Source: Apostichopus japonicus (Eukaryota; Echinodermata; Holothuroidea; Aspidochirotida; Stichopodidae). From it: DNA of 64,000 nt. Shown here piece after piece: positions 1 through 13,400 of the stretch. Position 1 is the stretch's first letter. Each line of letters begins with the position of its first letter. The notes beneath the pieces were generated by a model, which was given only the letters and a program-made list of their open reading frames with translations, searched no databases and was not told where the DNA came from. Position numbers and translations under genes: made by a program. The stretch covers positions 291,764-355,763 of the forward strand of contig NC_092583.1 of NCBI RefSeq assembly GCF_037975245.1. The letters are read 5' to 3'.

Positions 1-645
1 CTGTACTTTAAAACTTCGAAATCATAGAAAATACCAAAAAAATATGCTCGATGGGGAGGGCGGTCTCCACCCTTCACCCCCTCCCTTGGCTACGCACCTG
101 CGGTTAGAAATCTTGTAGGAAACAGGCCAAATGGAAAACCAGTGAACCCATATCGATGTGGATCATATATACGATTGTACGTAAGTTACACTCAAACACA
201 AGATGCAAACCAAATTTCATTACGGATGCGGTCCTTCTAGCTATTCATTTCGGTAAAAAAAAGTGAAAACTACTTTCGGTCATATATTAACAAATTGTGA
301 CACGGTTAGACAGGCCCCTTGCGAGGAATTTGCCAAGGGAGGGGCAAAGCTTGTACCCAGACTTTGTAAGCGTAGCTCCACCATAAGTTGGCGCGAAGCG
401 CAAAAGAAAATTTTGGCCGAAAATGCCTCCCAGATCGCTGGAAATGGCACTTCCCAGGCCTTGTAAGTTGCATCTAAGCATTTTCTATTTTGAAATTACT
501 AGCGATATCATCAAAAAATACAAAACATATGCTTAAAAAAAACTATGCCACCAAATATTGGGGGGATATTAGATACTATACCCCCCCACCTAAAATATTG
601 GGGGGACATGTCCCCCCCATCCCCCCCATGATCGCCGCCCATGTA
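1..645. other. Downstream flank of the ADAMTS gene with transposon-end-like sequence
   Basis: No gene is supported. Bases 60-100 contain a pyrimidine-rich stretch ending GGCTACGCACCTG, which reads CAGGTGCGTAGCC on the other strand and resembles hAT-type termini. Bases 550-640 are poly-G/C with ATTGGGGGGA and its near-inverse. Short open frames at 263-481 on both strands have no recognisable domain. Confidence 0.3.
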
Positions 646-1296
646 TCTGTCTATTAATCCCTACTACTTCTTGTGTTAGTCCTATCAGTGATTACATGTT
701 ACTCAACATATATATCTGTCTATTGGTCCCAACTACTTCTTGTGTTTGTCCTATCAGTGATTACATGTTACTCAACATACATCTCTGTCTATTGGTCTCT
801 ACTACTTCTTGTGTTAGTCCTATCAGTGATTACATGTTACTCAACATATATATCTGTCTATTGATCCCTACTACTTCTTGTGTTAGTCCTATCAGTGATT
901 ACATGTTACTCAAGATACATCTCTGTCTATTGGTCTCTACTACTTCTTGTGTTAGTCCTATCAGTGATTACATGTTACTCAACATACATCTCTGTCTATT
1001 GATCCCTACTACTTCTTGTGTTAGTCCTATCAGTGATTACATGTTACTCAACATACATCTCTGTCTATTGATCCCTACTACTTCTTGTGTTAGTCCTATC
1101 AGTGATTACATTTTACTCAACATACATCTCTGTCTATTGGTCTCTACTACTTCTTGTGTTAGTCCTATCAGTGATTACATGTTACTCAACGTACATCTCT
1201 GTCTATTGATCCCTACTACTTCTTGTGTTAGTCCTATCAGTGATTACATGTTACTCAACATACATCTCTGTCTAATGGTCACTACTACTTGTGTTA
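646..1296. repeat. 69-bp minisatellite, about 9.4 copies
   Basis: Unit includes TACTTCTTGTGTTAGTCC and ATTACATGTTACTCAAC. The unit length is a multiple of three, so long meaningless reading frames stay open on the plus strand (673-1,391). The array lies just beyond the stop codon at 1,332, in the likely 3' UTR or flank. Confidence 0.95.
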
Positions 1297-1331
1297 AATC
1301 AATGAAAAATAATACATTGGTCAATGTTCGT

Positions 1332-1487
1332 TCATACACTGTTCACAAAGTAATCAATGCTAAATCCCCTAAAATTCCTTTTAGCATTTGACTTGAAGTG
1401 AAGAAGGGTGTCGTAGTCCATGTTCAATGTTAGTCTTCTTATTCTACCGCAATAAATTGATGAGCTGCCTGTCACTAGATTTGTTAC
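1332..1487 (-). CDS. ADAMTS last coding exon: CUB2 end and stop
   Basis: 156 nt including TGA, residues 1073-1123, entered in phase 0. SSSIYCGRIRRLTL supplies the last CUB Cys (yCG), DTLLHFKSN corresponds to the l.v.F.SD strand, and GFSIDYFVN to the final GF...Y strand, so the protein ends just after CUB2 as ADAMTS13 does. Acceptor TTATTTTCTTCACAG. A 55-bp minisatellite starts immediately upstream of the pyrimidine tract. Confidence 0.94.
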   Translation of the reverse strand, partial: VTNLVTGSSSIYCGRIRRLTLNMDYDTLLHFKSNAKRNFRGFSIDYFVNSV

Positions 1488-4400
1488 CTGTGAAGAAAAT
1501 AAGAACAGTATTATCTTACTGATAGGGACCATTTACATAGGACTAAGTATTGGGTAAGAATTACAGTAGTATCTCAGTGATAGGGACATTTACATAGTAC
1601 TAAGTATGGGGTAAGAATTACTACAGTGTCTCAATGATAGGGACCATTTACATAGTACTAAGTATGGGGTAAGAATTACAGTAGTACAGTACCGCCAATA
1701 AGTAACTTGGTAAAGATTAGCGCGATTCAGCGCAAAACGCAGCTTAACTGTAATTAACCCCACTCCAAATAAAGGAATGCAAATTCCCCGCGCTCGCTAT
1801 TCACCACCGACACAATGGGAGTGAACCAATCGATACAACGCTATTCACAGCGTGGAGGTAGTGCTGGGCGATACTTGCTTTTTACCGTCACGATAAATAG
1901 TTCAAAAGTTATCGCGATATTTTGATATTTACGATAATTTCCCCCTAACAGAATTAGTGTAAATGTCGAGCTTTGAGTGAACGGAGAAAGAGAGATATAT
2001 GGAGGGGACATTCAAGGAGAATATCTGAAAAACCTTACGATATTTTTTACAAATACTGATGCTTAGATAAGTGCTTACTCACAATCAACGAGCCTCCCCG
2101 AAATTCGCTCCGCTTACGTAACACTTCTATGTATATTTTTACACACATAATTCCCACTGACATTGGTCACAGAACATAAGTAGGTCATCGACATTCGAAC
2201 TTGACAACAAGTTCATCGCACCATGGGAACGACACAACAAATTGAACATGATGTTACATTTTCCTGCCATCTGGACGCCGAGTGTAAATTTGGTGTAATA
2301 TGCAAATTATGAATGGTACTCTGCTGCACGAGTAAAATTGTTTTAAACGAGAATAGTTCGTGTTGAAGGGGAAAACCTTTCTTATACATGTTTATTTTAT
2401 TCCCCGATATGTTCTGGTTACCAGAAGTAATAAAAAGCAAGAAGGAAACTTCGTGCCTTATCCTTTCGGGAAATTCGGGGTAACATATCATTTTAAGTAG
2501 TAACATCATGCCTCGTGTTTTGTGTGGACTTTAGGGACATTAGGATAGGAAACGTTGCACTGATTTATAGAGTACTGCTCATAGGCTTACGAATACGAGA
2601 CAAGAATCGGTGCATTGGTTATTGTTCGCTGTTTCGCTATGTATCTAGACGTTCCACTGACAATCGTTTCTTGGCAAGTTTCCAAGTTTAACTAAGAACA
2701 AGTGTTTTACGCACATTGTAAGAATGTTGTACAGTACTGTAGCATGCAAATCATCAGACAACTGCCTGCTGTACCAATGATTTTCCTCGTACAGGTAAAT
2801 GGGAATTCCTTTTTTGGGAGATTAAATGGTCAACTATTTTGCGCATATATTTTTTAATTAAAGGAATTACATAGTACTAAGTATGGGGTAAGAACAGTAG
2901 TATCTCAGTGGTAGGGACCATTTACATAGTACTAAGTATAGGGTAAGAATTACAGTAGTATCTCAGTGATAGGGACTATGCATTTACATAGTACTAATTA
3001 TGGGGTAAGAACAGTCGTATCTCAGTGGTAGGGACCATTTACATAGTACTAAGTATGGTCTAAGAACAGTAGAATCTCAGTGGTAGGGACCATTTACATA
3101 GTACTAAGTATGGGGTAAGAACAGTAGTATCTCAGTAATAGGGACCATTTACATAGTTCTTAGTATGGGGTATGAACAGTCGTATCTCAGTGGTAGGGAC
3201 CATTTACATAGTACTAAGTATATGGGGTAAGAATTACAGTAGTATCTCAGTGGTAGGGACCATTTACATAGTACTAAGTATGGGGTAAGAACAGTCGTAT
3301 CTCAGTGATAGGGACCATTTACATAGTACTAAGTATGGGGTAAGAATTACAGTAGTATCTCAGTGATAGGGACCATTTACATAGTACTAAGTATGAGGTA
3401 AGAACAGTAGTTTCTCAGTGGTAGGGACCATTTACATAGTTCTTAGTATGGGGTATGAACAGTCGTTTCTCAGTAATAGGGACCATTTACATAGTTCTTA
3501 GTATGGGGTATGAACAGTCGTATCTCAGTGGTAGGGACCATTCACATAGTACTAAGTATGGGGTAAGAATTACAGTAGTATCTCAGTGGTAGGGACCATT
3601 TACATAGTACTAAGTATGGGGTAAGAACAGTAGTATCTCAGTAATAGGGACCATTTACATAGTTCTTAGTATGGGGTATGAACAGTCATATCTCAGTGAT
3701 AGGGACCATTTACATAGTACTAAGTATGGGGTAAGAATTACAGTAGTATCTCAGTGATAGGGACCATTTACATAGTACTAAGTATGGGGTAAGAATTACA
3801 GTAGTATCTCAGTGGTAGGGACCATTTACATAGTACTAAGTATGAGGTAAGAACAGTAGTTTCTCAGTGGTAGGGACCATTTACATAGTTCTTAGTATGG
3901 GGTATGAACAGTCATTTCTCAGTAATAGGGACCATTTACATAGTTCTTAGTATGGGGTATGAACAGTCGTATCTCAGTGGTAGGGACCATTCACATAGTA
4001 CTAAGTATGGGGTAAGAACAGTAGTATCTCAGTGATAGGGACCATTTACATAGTTCTTAGTATGGGGTAAGAACAGTAGTATCTCAGTGAAAGGGACCAT
4101 TTATTTAGTACTAAGTATGGGGTAAGAATTACAGTAGTATCTCAGTGGTAGGGACCATTTACATAGTACTAAGTATGGGGTAAGAACAGTCGTATCTCAG
4201 TGATAGCGACCATTTACATAGTACTAAGTATGGGGTAAGAATTACAGTAGTATCTCAGTGATAGGGACCATTTACATAATACTAATTATGGGGTAAGAAC
4301 AGTTGTATCTCAGTGATAGGGACCATTTACATAGTACTAATTATGGGGTAAGAACAGTAGTATCTCAGTGGTAGGGACCATTTACATAGTACTAAGTATG

Positions 4401-7400
4401 GGGTAAGAATTACAGTAGTATCTCAGTGATAGGGACCATTTACATAATACTAATTATGGGGTAAGAACAGTTGTATCTCAGTGATAGGGACCATTTACAT
4501 ATTACTAAGTATGGGGTAAGAACAGTAGTATCTCAGTGGTAAGGACCATTTACATAGTTCTTAGTATGGGGTAAGAACAGTAGTATCTCAGTGATAGGGA
4601 CCATGCACATAGTACTAAGTATGGGGTAAGAACAGTAGTATCTCAGTGGTAGGGACCATTTACATAGTTCTTAGTATGAGGTAAGAACAGTAGTATCGCA
4701 GTGATAGGGACCATTTACATAGTACTAAGTATGGGGTAAGAACAGTCGTATCTCAGTAATAGGGACCATTTACATAGTTCTTAGTATGGGATATGAACAG
4801 TCGTATCTCAGTGGTAGGGACCGTTCACATAGTACTAAGTATGGGGTAAGAATAGTATCTCAGTGATAGGGACCATTCACATAGTACTAAGTATGGGGTT
4901 ACAATGTGAACATGATTTCCCAGCCCTGTCTATCTCCTCCAAACTGATGTTTGGGCAGAAGATCAAACAAACCAGTTTTGTTTTCTGCAGTATTTTGCAC
5001 TCTTGATGTCAAATAGGCTAATACATTATAGTCCTTCATTACAGTCACACAGAGGGGAAATTAATACCAAATTATGTTTGGAGAAAAAAAGATAAAAGAC
5101 TTTGAAACAGGTTTAAAATCGATGAAGAGTGTCAGAACTTGTCAGAAGTATGAATGCATGTTATTGGCATTTCAATAGGACATGATGTAAACGAACGTGC
5201 ATATTGGCATTTTGATCCCAAGAGAAGATGTTATGATAAATTAAAAACAATAAAAGTTCAATCTCGAAGGGAGATGTTTGTAAAGATGTTGCAATTTAGA
5301 GTTTTGATACAAAATGAGTTCATGTTTAGTATGTGTCCCCCCCCCTTCCCCACTCCAGTTTGGTGTCCATCATCACTGGGGTATAAAATTTCCTTTAATT
5401 CCCAGGATTCATTTCTTGGAATCAGCTACTTTTTTCCATATGGAATACTATCAGTAATAGCACTTTTAAGCATTGCTTACCCTCAGAGAGTCGTACCGAC
5501 ATCTATTTCTTCTTGCCTGGAGTTTGAAGTCTCTAAACGTTAGAACAATCTTCTCATCTTTCTTTGCTAGTATTCGTTTTCGGCAATTTGAGTTTGAGGG
5601 ATATTTTCGTCGATACCGTGGACTTCTGATGTTCCCCCTAGATGGCCTATTTGGTGGAGTAGTATCGATAAATGCATCACAGCCTGCGTATGACAACAAA
5701 TGTATCCGTAAAACATAAAACATGACAAAACTACTAACAATTGTGATATCATCTTCAAATGGAGACAATTATTGCAATGATGATTGCATGGACACAGCAC
5801 TGCAGACAGTAGTGCAAAGCAACAAAATAAAATCAAACATTACACATACCTGATGGATTGTATGGTATGGATATGCCAACAGATCAAACATTACACATAC
5901 CTGATGGATTGTATGGTGTGGATATGCCAACGGAATCAAACATTACACATACCTGATGGATTGTACAGTATGGATATGCCAACAGATCCAAACATTACAC
6001 ATACCTGGTACGGTATGGATATGCCAACAGATTCAAACATTACACATACCTGGTACGGTATGGATATGCCAACAGATCAAACATTACACATACCTGATGG
6101 ATTGTACGGTATGGATATGTCAACAGATTCAAACATTACACATACCTGGTACGGTATGGATATGCCAACAGATCAAACATTACACATACCTGGTACGGTA
6201 TGGATATGCCAACAGATCAAACATTACACATACCTGATGGATTGTACGGTATGGATATGTCAACAGATTCAAACATTACACATACCTGGTACGGTATGGA
6301 TATGCCAACAGATCAAACATTACACATACCTGATGGATTGTACGGTATGGATATGCCAACAGATCAAACATTACACATACCTGGTACGGTATGGATATGC
6401 CAACAGATTCAAACATTACACATACCTGATGGATTGTACGGTATGGATATGCCAACAGATTCAAACATTACACATACCTGGTACGGTATGGATATGCCAA
6501 CAGATCAAACATTACACATACCTGATGGATTGTACGGTATGGATATGTCAACAGATTCAAACATTACACATACCTGGTACGGTATGGATATGCCAACAGA
6601 TCAAACATTACACATACCTGATGGATTGTACGGTATGGATATGCCAACAGATCAAACATTACACATACCTGGTACGGTATGGATATGCCAACAGATTCAA
6701 ACATTACACATACCTGATGGATTGTACAGTGTGGATATGCCAACAGATCCAAACATTACACATACCTGATGGATTGTACGGTATGGATATGTCAACAGAT
6801 TCAAACATTACACATACCTGATGGATTGTACGGTATGGATATGCCAACAGATTCAAACATTACACATACCTGATGGATTGTACGGTATGGATATGCCAAC
6901 AGATTCAAACATTACACATACCTGATGAATTGTACGGTATGGATATGCCAACAGATTCAAACATTACACATACCTGATGAATTGTACGGTATGGATATGC
7001 CACAGATTCAAACATTACACATACCTGATGGATTGTACGGTATGGATATGCCAACAGATTCAAACATTACACATACCTGATGAATTGTACGGTATGGATA
7101 TGCCACAGATTCAAACATTACACATACCTGATGGATTGTACGGTATGGATATGCCAACAGATTCAAACATTACACATACCTGATGGATTGTACGGTATGG
7201 ATATGCCAACGGAATCAAACATTACACATACCTGATGGATTGTACGGTATGGATATGTCAACAGATTCAAACATTACACATACCTGATGAATTGTACGGT
7301 ATGGATATGCCACAGATTCAAACATTACACATACCTGATGGATTGTATGGTATGGATATGCCAACAGATTCAAACATTACACATACCTGATGGATTGTAC

Positions 7401-10400
7401 GGTATGGATATGCCAACAGATTCAAACATTACACATACCTGATGGATTGTACGGTATGGATATGCCAACGGAATCAAACATTACACATACCTGATGGATT
7501 GTATGGTATGGATATGCCAACAGATTCAAACATTACACATACCTGATGGATTGTACGGTATGGATATGCCAACGGAATCAAACATTACACATACCTGATG
7601 GATTGTATGGTATGGATATGCCAACAGATTCAAACATTACACATACCTGATGGATTGTACGGTATGGATATGTCAACAGATTCAAACATTACACATACCT
7701 GATGAATTGTACGGTATGGATATGCCACAGATTCAAACATTACACATACCTGATGGATTGTATGGTATGGATATGCCAACAGATTCAAACATTACACATA
7801 CCTGATGAATTGTACGGTATGGATATGCCAACGGAATCAAACATTACACATACCTGATGGATTGTAAGATGCAGTAATTCTAGTAAAATCAAACTTGAAG
7901 CTTCCACCTGCAAGTCTATATTTGACTTCAATAATGCCACCATCTAAAGATGGTTGCTGTGTTCGAAATCTATCCACAAATGTTAGCATTTCTGGTGGAA
8001 AATAAACAAAATTATGGATTATTTACCAACATTATAAATCATATTTGTTTAAATTATTGCCAATAGTACCAAGGCTGTATCGGTAGATTTTCCATTTACC
8101 AGACAGCTAAAATCAAGCCAAGCACTTTCCTTTCAGTGGCGATGGAGAGAAGATCTTTCCAATTAGGAATTTTGAGACAAAAAATACTCCCAGGGAAATA
8201 TTACTTTAAGAAATTTGAAATTTGCCACTTACCAAGACCACTTGAGATATCCTGACTGATAATGTTGATGTCAAAGGTCATTCCAAGACGGGCAATTAAA
8301 AAGATGACACATGTTTGACCCTCTGTCCCAAGTGTCCTTTCAATGGTTCCAGATCTGTCATGTACATACTGGCAGCATTCTTCTCCACAGTCATCTGTGT
8401 TACATGCCAGGGTAGCATCTGGTTTTTCCCCAGAACAGTCCTCATCATCTACCACATCACCAGACCCTCCAGAGTTTGCACAGACCACAGTTCCAGTCAT
8501 AGTTCCACCTCCACAGGTCACTGTACATTCTCCAAAGTCTCGGATATCCCATTCACATGTCCCTTGGTCACATGGCATCTCTGTATCTGGTTTTGTTTCT
8601 GTACACATGGATTCATCTACAGGAGTATCACCCTCTTTACAATCCACAGTTCTGCTTCTCACACCACTTCCGCAGTCAGCATCACACTAGAAGGGCGGGG
8701 GGAAAAACAGTTTTTGATCCAGCTATGCTGTCTTTTCCTTACTAATAAATTCCATTTCATCATTGTGGCTTCATGTAATGACAATATACTGTGAATTAAT
8801 TAAGCTTATCATGAACTCACAATTCAATTCCTTACTAATAAATTCCATTTCATATATTGTGGCTTCATGTAATGACAATATACTGTCATTTTATTATGCT
8901 TATCATGAATTCACAATTCCATGTTCTTCATTCAAGACATTTTCTTCCATTTCATAACTTCAGAAAAATTCATCTGGTTTCTCTGATTAATTTCTATCAC
9001 CAATTTGTAATATATGTAAAATGTTGCTACTGTTATCCAACATCAACTTGGGCTTGTGACAGTGTCTTTGGGGCAGAGGGAGGGAGAAGGTAAGAGAAGG
9101 GTTTTCAATCAGTTTTATAATCTCAACATTTAGGAGTAACTCAATATCTTCCAATGCAATTCCTGCACTAGCAAGAAGCTGCAATTGCTGGAAATAGTTC
9201 AATGAAGTTCCCTAGTGAGGCCAGTGTATCTGGGTCAAGGTTCATTGCCTTAAACTAGTTCCAGTCATAGTTCCACCTCCACAGGTCACTGTACAACCTC
9301 CAAAGTCTCGGATATCCCATTCACATGTCCCAGTTTCATAATCTTAACCTTGTTCCTTTATGTTCAATATGATATTGTTCTTTCCATTCTACTGTTCCTA
9401 ACACTTGGGTACAAATTTATTATCATGTGACTATGCAGATGGTGTTGCTTGGGAAGGACAATACACTGACAGGGTTTTGAAATAGACTAGAATTCAAGTA
9501 CTACAGAGATAGATTTAGCCAGTTTTATCAGAGACAGTACTTACCGCACCATACTCTCCAGTGACCCAGGCATAGCAATCCTCCAAGGTACATGACTGGG
9601 TATCCAATGGCTTTAAACCCACATTAGTTATACACAGAGAATCTGCCACCACTGTCTGAGTAACGCCATTCACTTCATCACAGGTAATCAACCTTGTTTG
9701 ACCACCAACTCCGCAAGTCACTGAACAAGAACCAAAGTCACGTACATTCCAACTGGAACAAAAGTTAACAATGTAAAAGGAATCACACTCAAATAGGGAA
9801 GAGCTGCAAAAAGAACTTTGACATGGTTTCTTGCTCTGTGGATGTCAATATATAAATATGGTCTCTATAACCAGGTGATATCGCAAAACTTACACATCAG
9901 CCATAGAGTTCATACATCAGCCATTGAGTTCATGGATGCTAGCACCCAAACAATGATATGATTACAAACTGGATTGAAGTACAGTTCGAAAGCTGATGTG
10001 GTTTCCCAAATAATAACTTACACAATGCATCCAAAGGCTGATTAATTGGTAGTTTGTGTTAGTCTGGAGCTGTCGGCTTCAAATAGCAAGATGTTATGTT
10101 TGTGTTAGTATGGGGCTGATGGAATAGAAAGATGTAATATTTGTGTTAGTTTGGGGCTGTTGGCTTCAAATAGCAAGATGTTATCTTTGTATTAGCTTGG
10201 GGCTGATGGCTTAAAAATATCAAGATGTTATGTTTACAGTTTGGGGCTGATGGCCTAAAAATAGCAAGATGTTATGTTTTTGTTAGTTTGGGGCTGTTGG
10301 CTTCAAATAGCAAGATGTTATGTTTGTGTTAGTTTGGGGCTGATGGCTTCAAATTGCAAGATGTTATGTTTGTGTTAGTTTGGGGCTGATGGCTTCAAAT

Positions 10401-13400
10401 TGCAAGATGTTATGTTTGTGTTAGTTTGGGGCTGATGGCTTCAAATTGCAAGATGTTATGTTTGTGTTGGTTTGGGGCTGATGGCTTAAAAATAGCAAGA
10501 TGTTATCTTTGTGTTGGTTTGGGGCTGTTGGCTTCAAATAGCAAGATGTTATGTTTGTGTTAGTTTGGGGCTGATGGAATAGAAAGATGTAATATTTGTG
10601 TTAGTTTGGGGCTGTTGGCTTCAAATAGCAAGATGTTATCTTTGTATTAGCTTGGGGCTGATGGCTTAAAAATATCAAGATGTTATGTTTACAGTTTGGG
10701 GCTGATGGCCTAAAAATAGCAAGATGTTATGTTTTTGTTAGTTTGGGGCTGTTGGCTTCAAATAGCAAGATGTTATGTTTGTGTTAGTTTGGGGCTGATG
10801 GCTTCAAATTGCAAGATGTTATGTTTGTGTTAGTTTGGGGCTGATGGCTTCAAATTGCAAGATGTTATGTTTGTGTTAGTTTGGGGCTGATGGCTTCAAA
10901 TTGCAAGATGTTATGTTTGTGTTGGTTTGGGGCTGATGGCTTAAAAATAGCAAGATGTTATCTTTGTGTTGGTTTGGGGCTGTTGGCTTCAAATAGCAAG
11001 ATGTTATGTTTGTGTTAGTTTGGGGCTGATGGCTTCAAATTGCAAGATGTTATGTTTGTGCTAGTTTGGGGCTGATGGCTTCAAATTGCAAGATGTTATG
11101 TTTGTGCTAGTTTGGGGCTGATGGCTTCAAATTGCAAGATGTTATGTTTGTGCTAGTTTGGGGCTGATGGCTTTAACGTCAAGTGACATGTAGCAGATTC
11201 CCTTCAAACTCCCACAGATTGAGAAGCAATATATCAAAACCCTTTACTCCGAATTTGGAGTTCCACGATTGTTTCCTAGCTGTTTTAATTAAGTTAATTA
11301 CCAATCTCATCCCGTAAGATGATAGTTGTCATGGGGGGAACTATCACCATGGCCAAAATGACATAGGCAAAATGTGCTAACCAAGATCAAAGATGTAAAC
11401 AATACGTCACGGACAGTCAACAAAATATCTGCAAATGGGTGCAAAACAGTACCGAGATTTGTGCAAGTTTTTGTTCTTCTAACACTGATAGCTCAGTAAT
11501 ACTGCAGTCAGCTAGCCTAGCTGCCTAAGACCAAGATGTACCAACATTATGTGGTAGCAGTATGCATTTCCCCGTGACAATATCATACAGTTTCAACTTG
11601 GTAAACAAATCACGTCATTTGTTTTCTACTTTTCCTAACCGAGGCAATTTAGCCGATTTATGCTGTTTTTGCTGCTTGATAGGAGGTAAATGAATGGAAT
11701 TTATGAAAAAAGAAGTCATTCAATGATTTGCTTGATGTCTTATGTACCAATCTGTGATTTTTTCTCCTAAATCCCAATCTTTACTTTCTGACTGTTGAGG
11801 AAGGTATTAATTTTGCTAGTTACAGATTTCTCCATACTCAAAACACTGCGCAGAACAGTTACATGTTTGCCCTCTTCTGCGCTTCCCCCCGTGACGTCAT
11901 GAAAACTCTTACGTAATAGTACTTGTTTCCAATTTCTACCCCTTTGATTGAAAATGGACGTGGAGTTGTGTTTCTCTTGACATTAGAATTGTTAAGTTTT
12001 ACATTATTGAAAGTCAACTCTAGATGTCCCTTGACCTTAACAGAGTATAGTAAGATGTTACGTTTGATGATTGACAAATCTTCAACCTGGCTACACCCTC
12101 TGACTATTTTATTCTGATCACGTATTGCTTTCCACTGGTCATTTAAAACCAGGTATGGATGTCAAGTTTTATGGTCATAGAAAGCTGCAAAGGTACAAGG
12201 AACATAGATTAAGTTTTAACCGCGCAGCATGCAGAGTACCATTCATAATTTGCATATTACACCAAAATTTACACTCGGCGTCCAGATGGCTGGAAAATGT
12301 AACATCATGTTTAATTTGTTGTGTCGTTCCCATGGTGCGATGAACTTGGGCAAGTTCGAATGTTGATGACCTACTTATGTTCTGTGACCAATGTCAGTGG
12401 GAATTATGTGTGTAACAACTCGCGTTTTTCCACGTGTTATATATATAGAAGTTTTACGTAAGCAGAGCGAATTTTTGGGTGGCTCGTTGATTGTGAGGAA
12501 GCACTTATCTAAGCATCAATATTTGTGAAAAATATTGTAAGGTTTTTCAGATATTTTCTTTGAATGTCCCCTCCATATATCTCTCTTTCTCCGTCCACTC
12601 AACGCTCGACATTTACGCTAATTCTGTTAGGGGAAAAATTATCGTAATTATCAAAATACCACGATAATTATTGAACTATTTATTGTAGCGGTAACAAGCT
12701 GATAACGCTCGCAATGCATGCACAGAATAATACCATGTGTGAAAAAATGGCTGTACACGTGCGGACCTGAGAGAGCAAACTGGTCTTGTGTTGTTATTGT
12801 TATTACGGTACTTTCTAGAACGACCATTTGCATCTTTTGGGGTCAACAAACTTTCACACGGGATTTCATCATGCCATTAATCGATGTTCATTCATACTTA
12901 GTACAGATTCCTAAATCCTATTGGTCCATTCAGGTCAGCTGACCGTGGTTAATCCTGTGAGTAACACACGGCAAAATTACGGGGCATCACTTTAATAAAT
13001 CTTTGGTTATATGTAACCAAAAATGTTTTGTTTTATGATTTTTCCCCCACACAAATGGTAGTGTATGAATGAACGGGGTTAATCAACGGTCTAGCGTGCG
13101 TTACTCACATGATTAAGGCACTCCGGGTGTTAATGCTATCGCTGGATGCACTCGGGCTCTGCCCTCTTGCATCGCTTGCATTATCCCCCGATCGTGCATT
13201 AATCCTGTGAGTAACGCACGCTAGACCGTTGATTAACCCCTTATTCATGTATGGGTGATACATTTCGCAAATATAAACTGAGAAAACGAATTGACGACAC
13301 TATCATGAGTTCATGAATATTTGCCTACTACTATAATTACATTGGACACATTATTCATGCCTAAAACATCTTTTTCCTGTTTTTTATTGATAGTTTGCAG

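Noticed and set aside
5784-7183. Plus-strand frames rich in HYTYL/MDM repeats
   Set aside because: They are by-products of the 45/52-bp minisatellite, antisense to the real gene; no start context or domain.
8315-8794. Plus-strand frame of 159 codons
   Set aside because: It is the antisense shadow of the TSP1-3/4 exon at 8,233-8,686.
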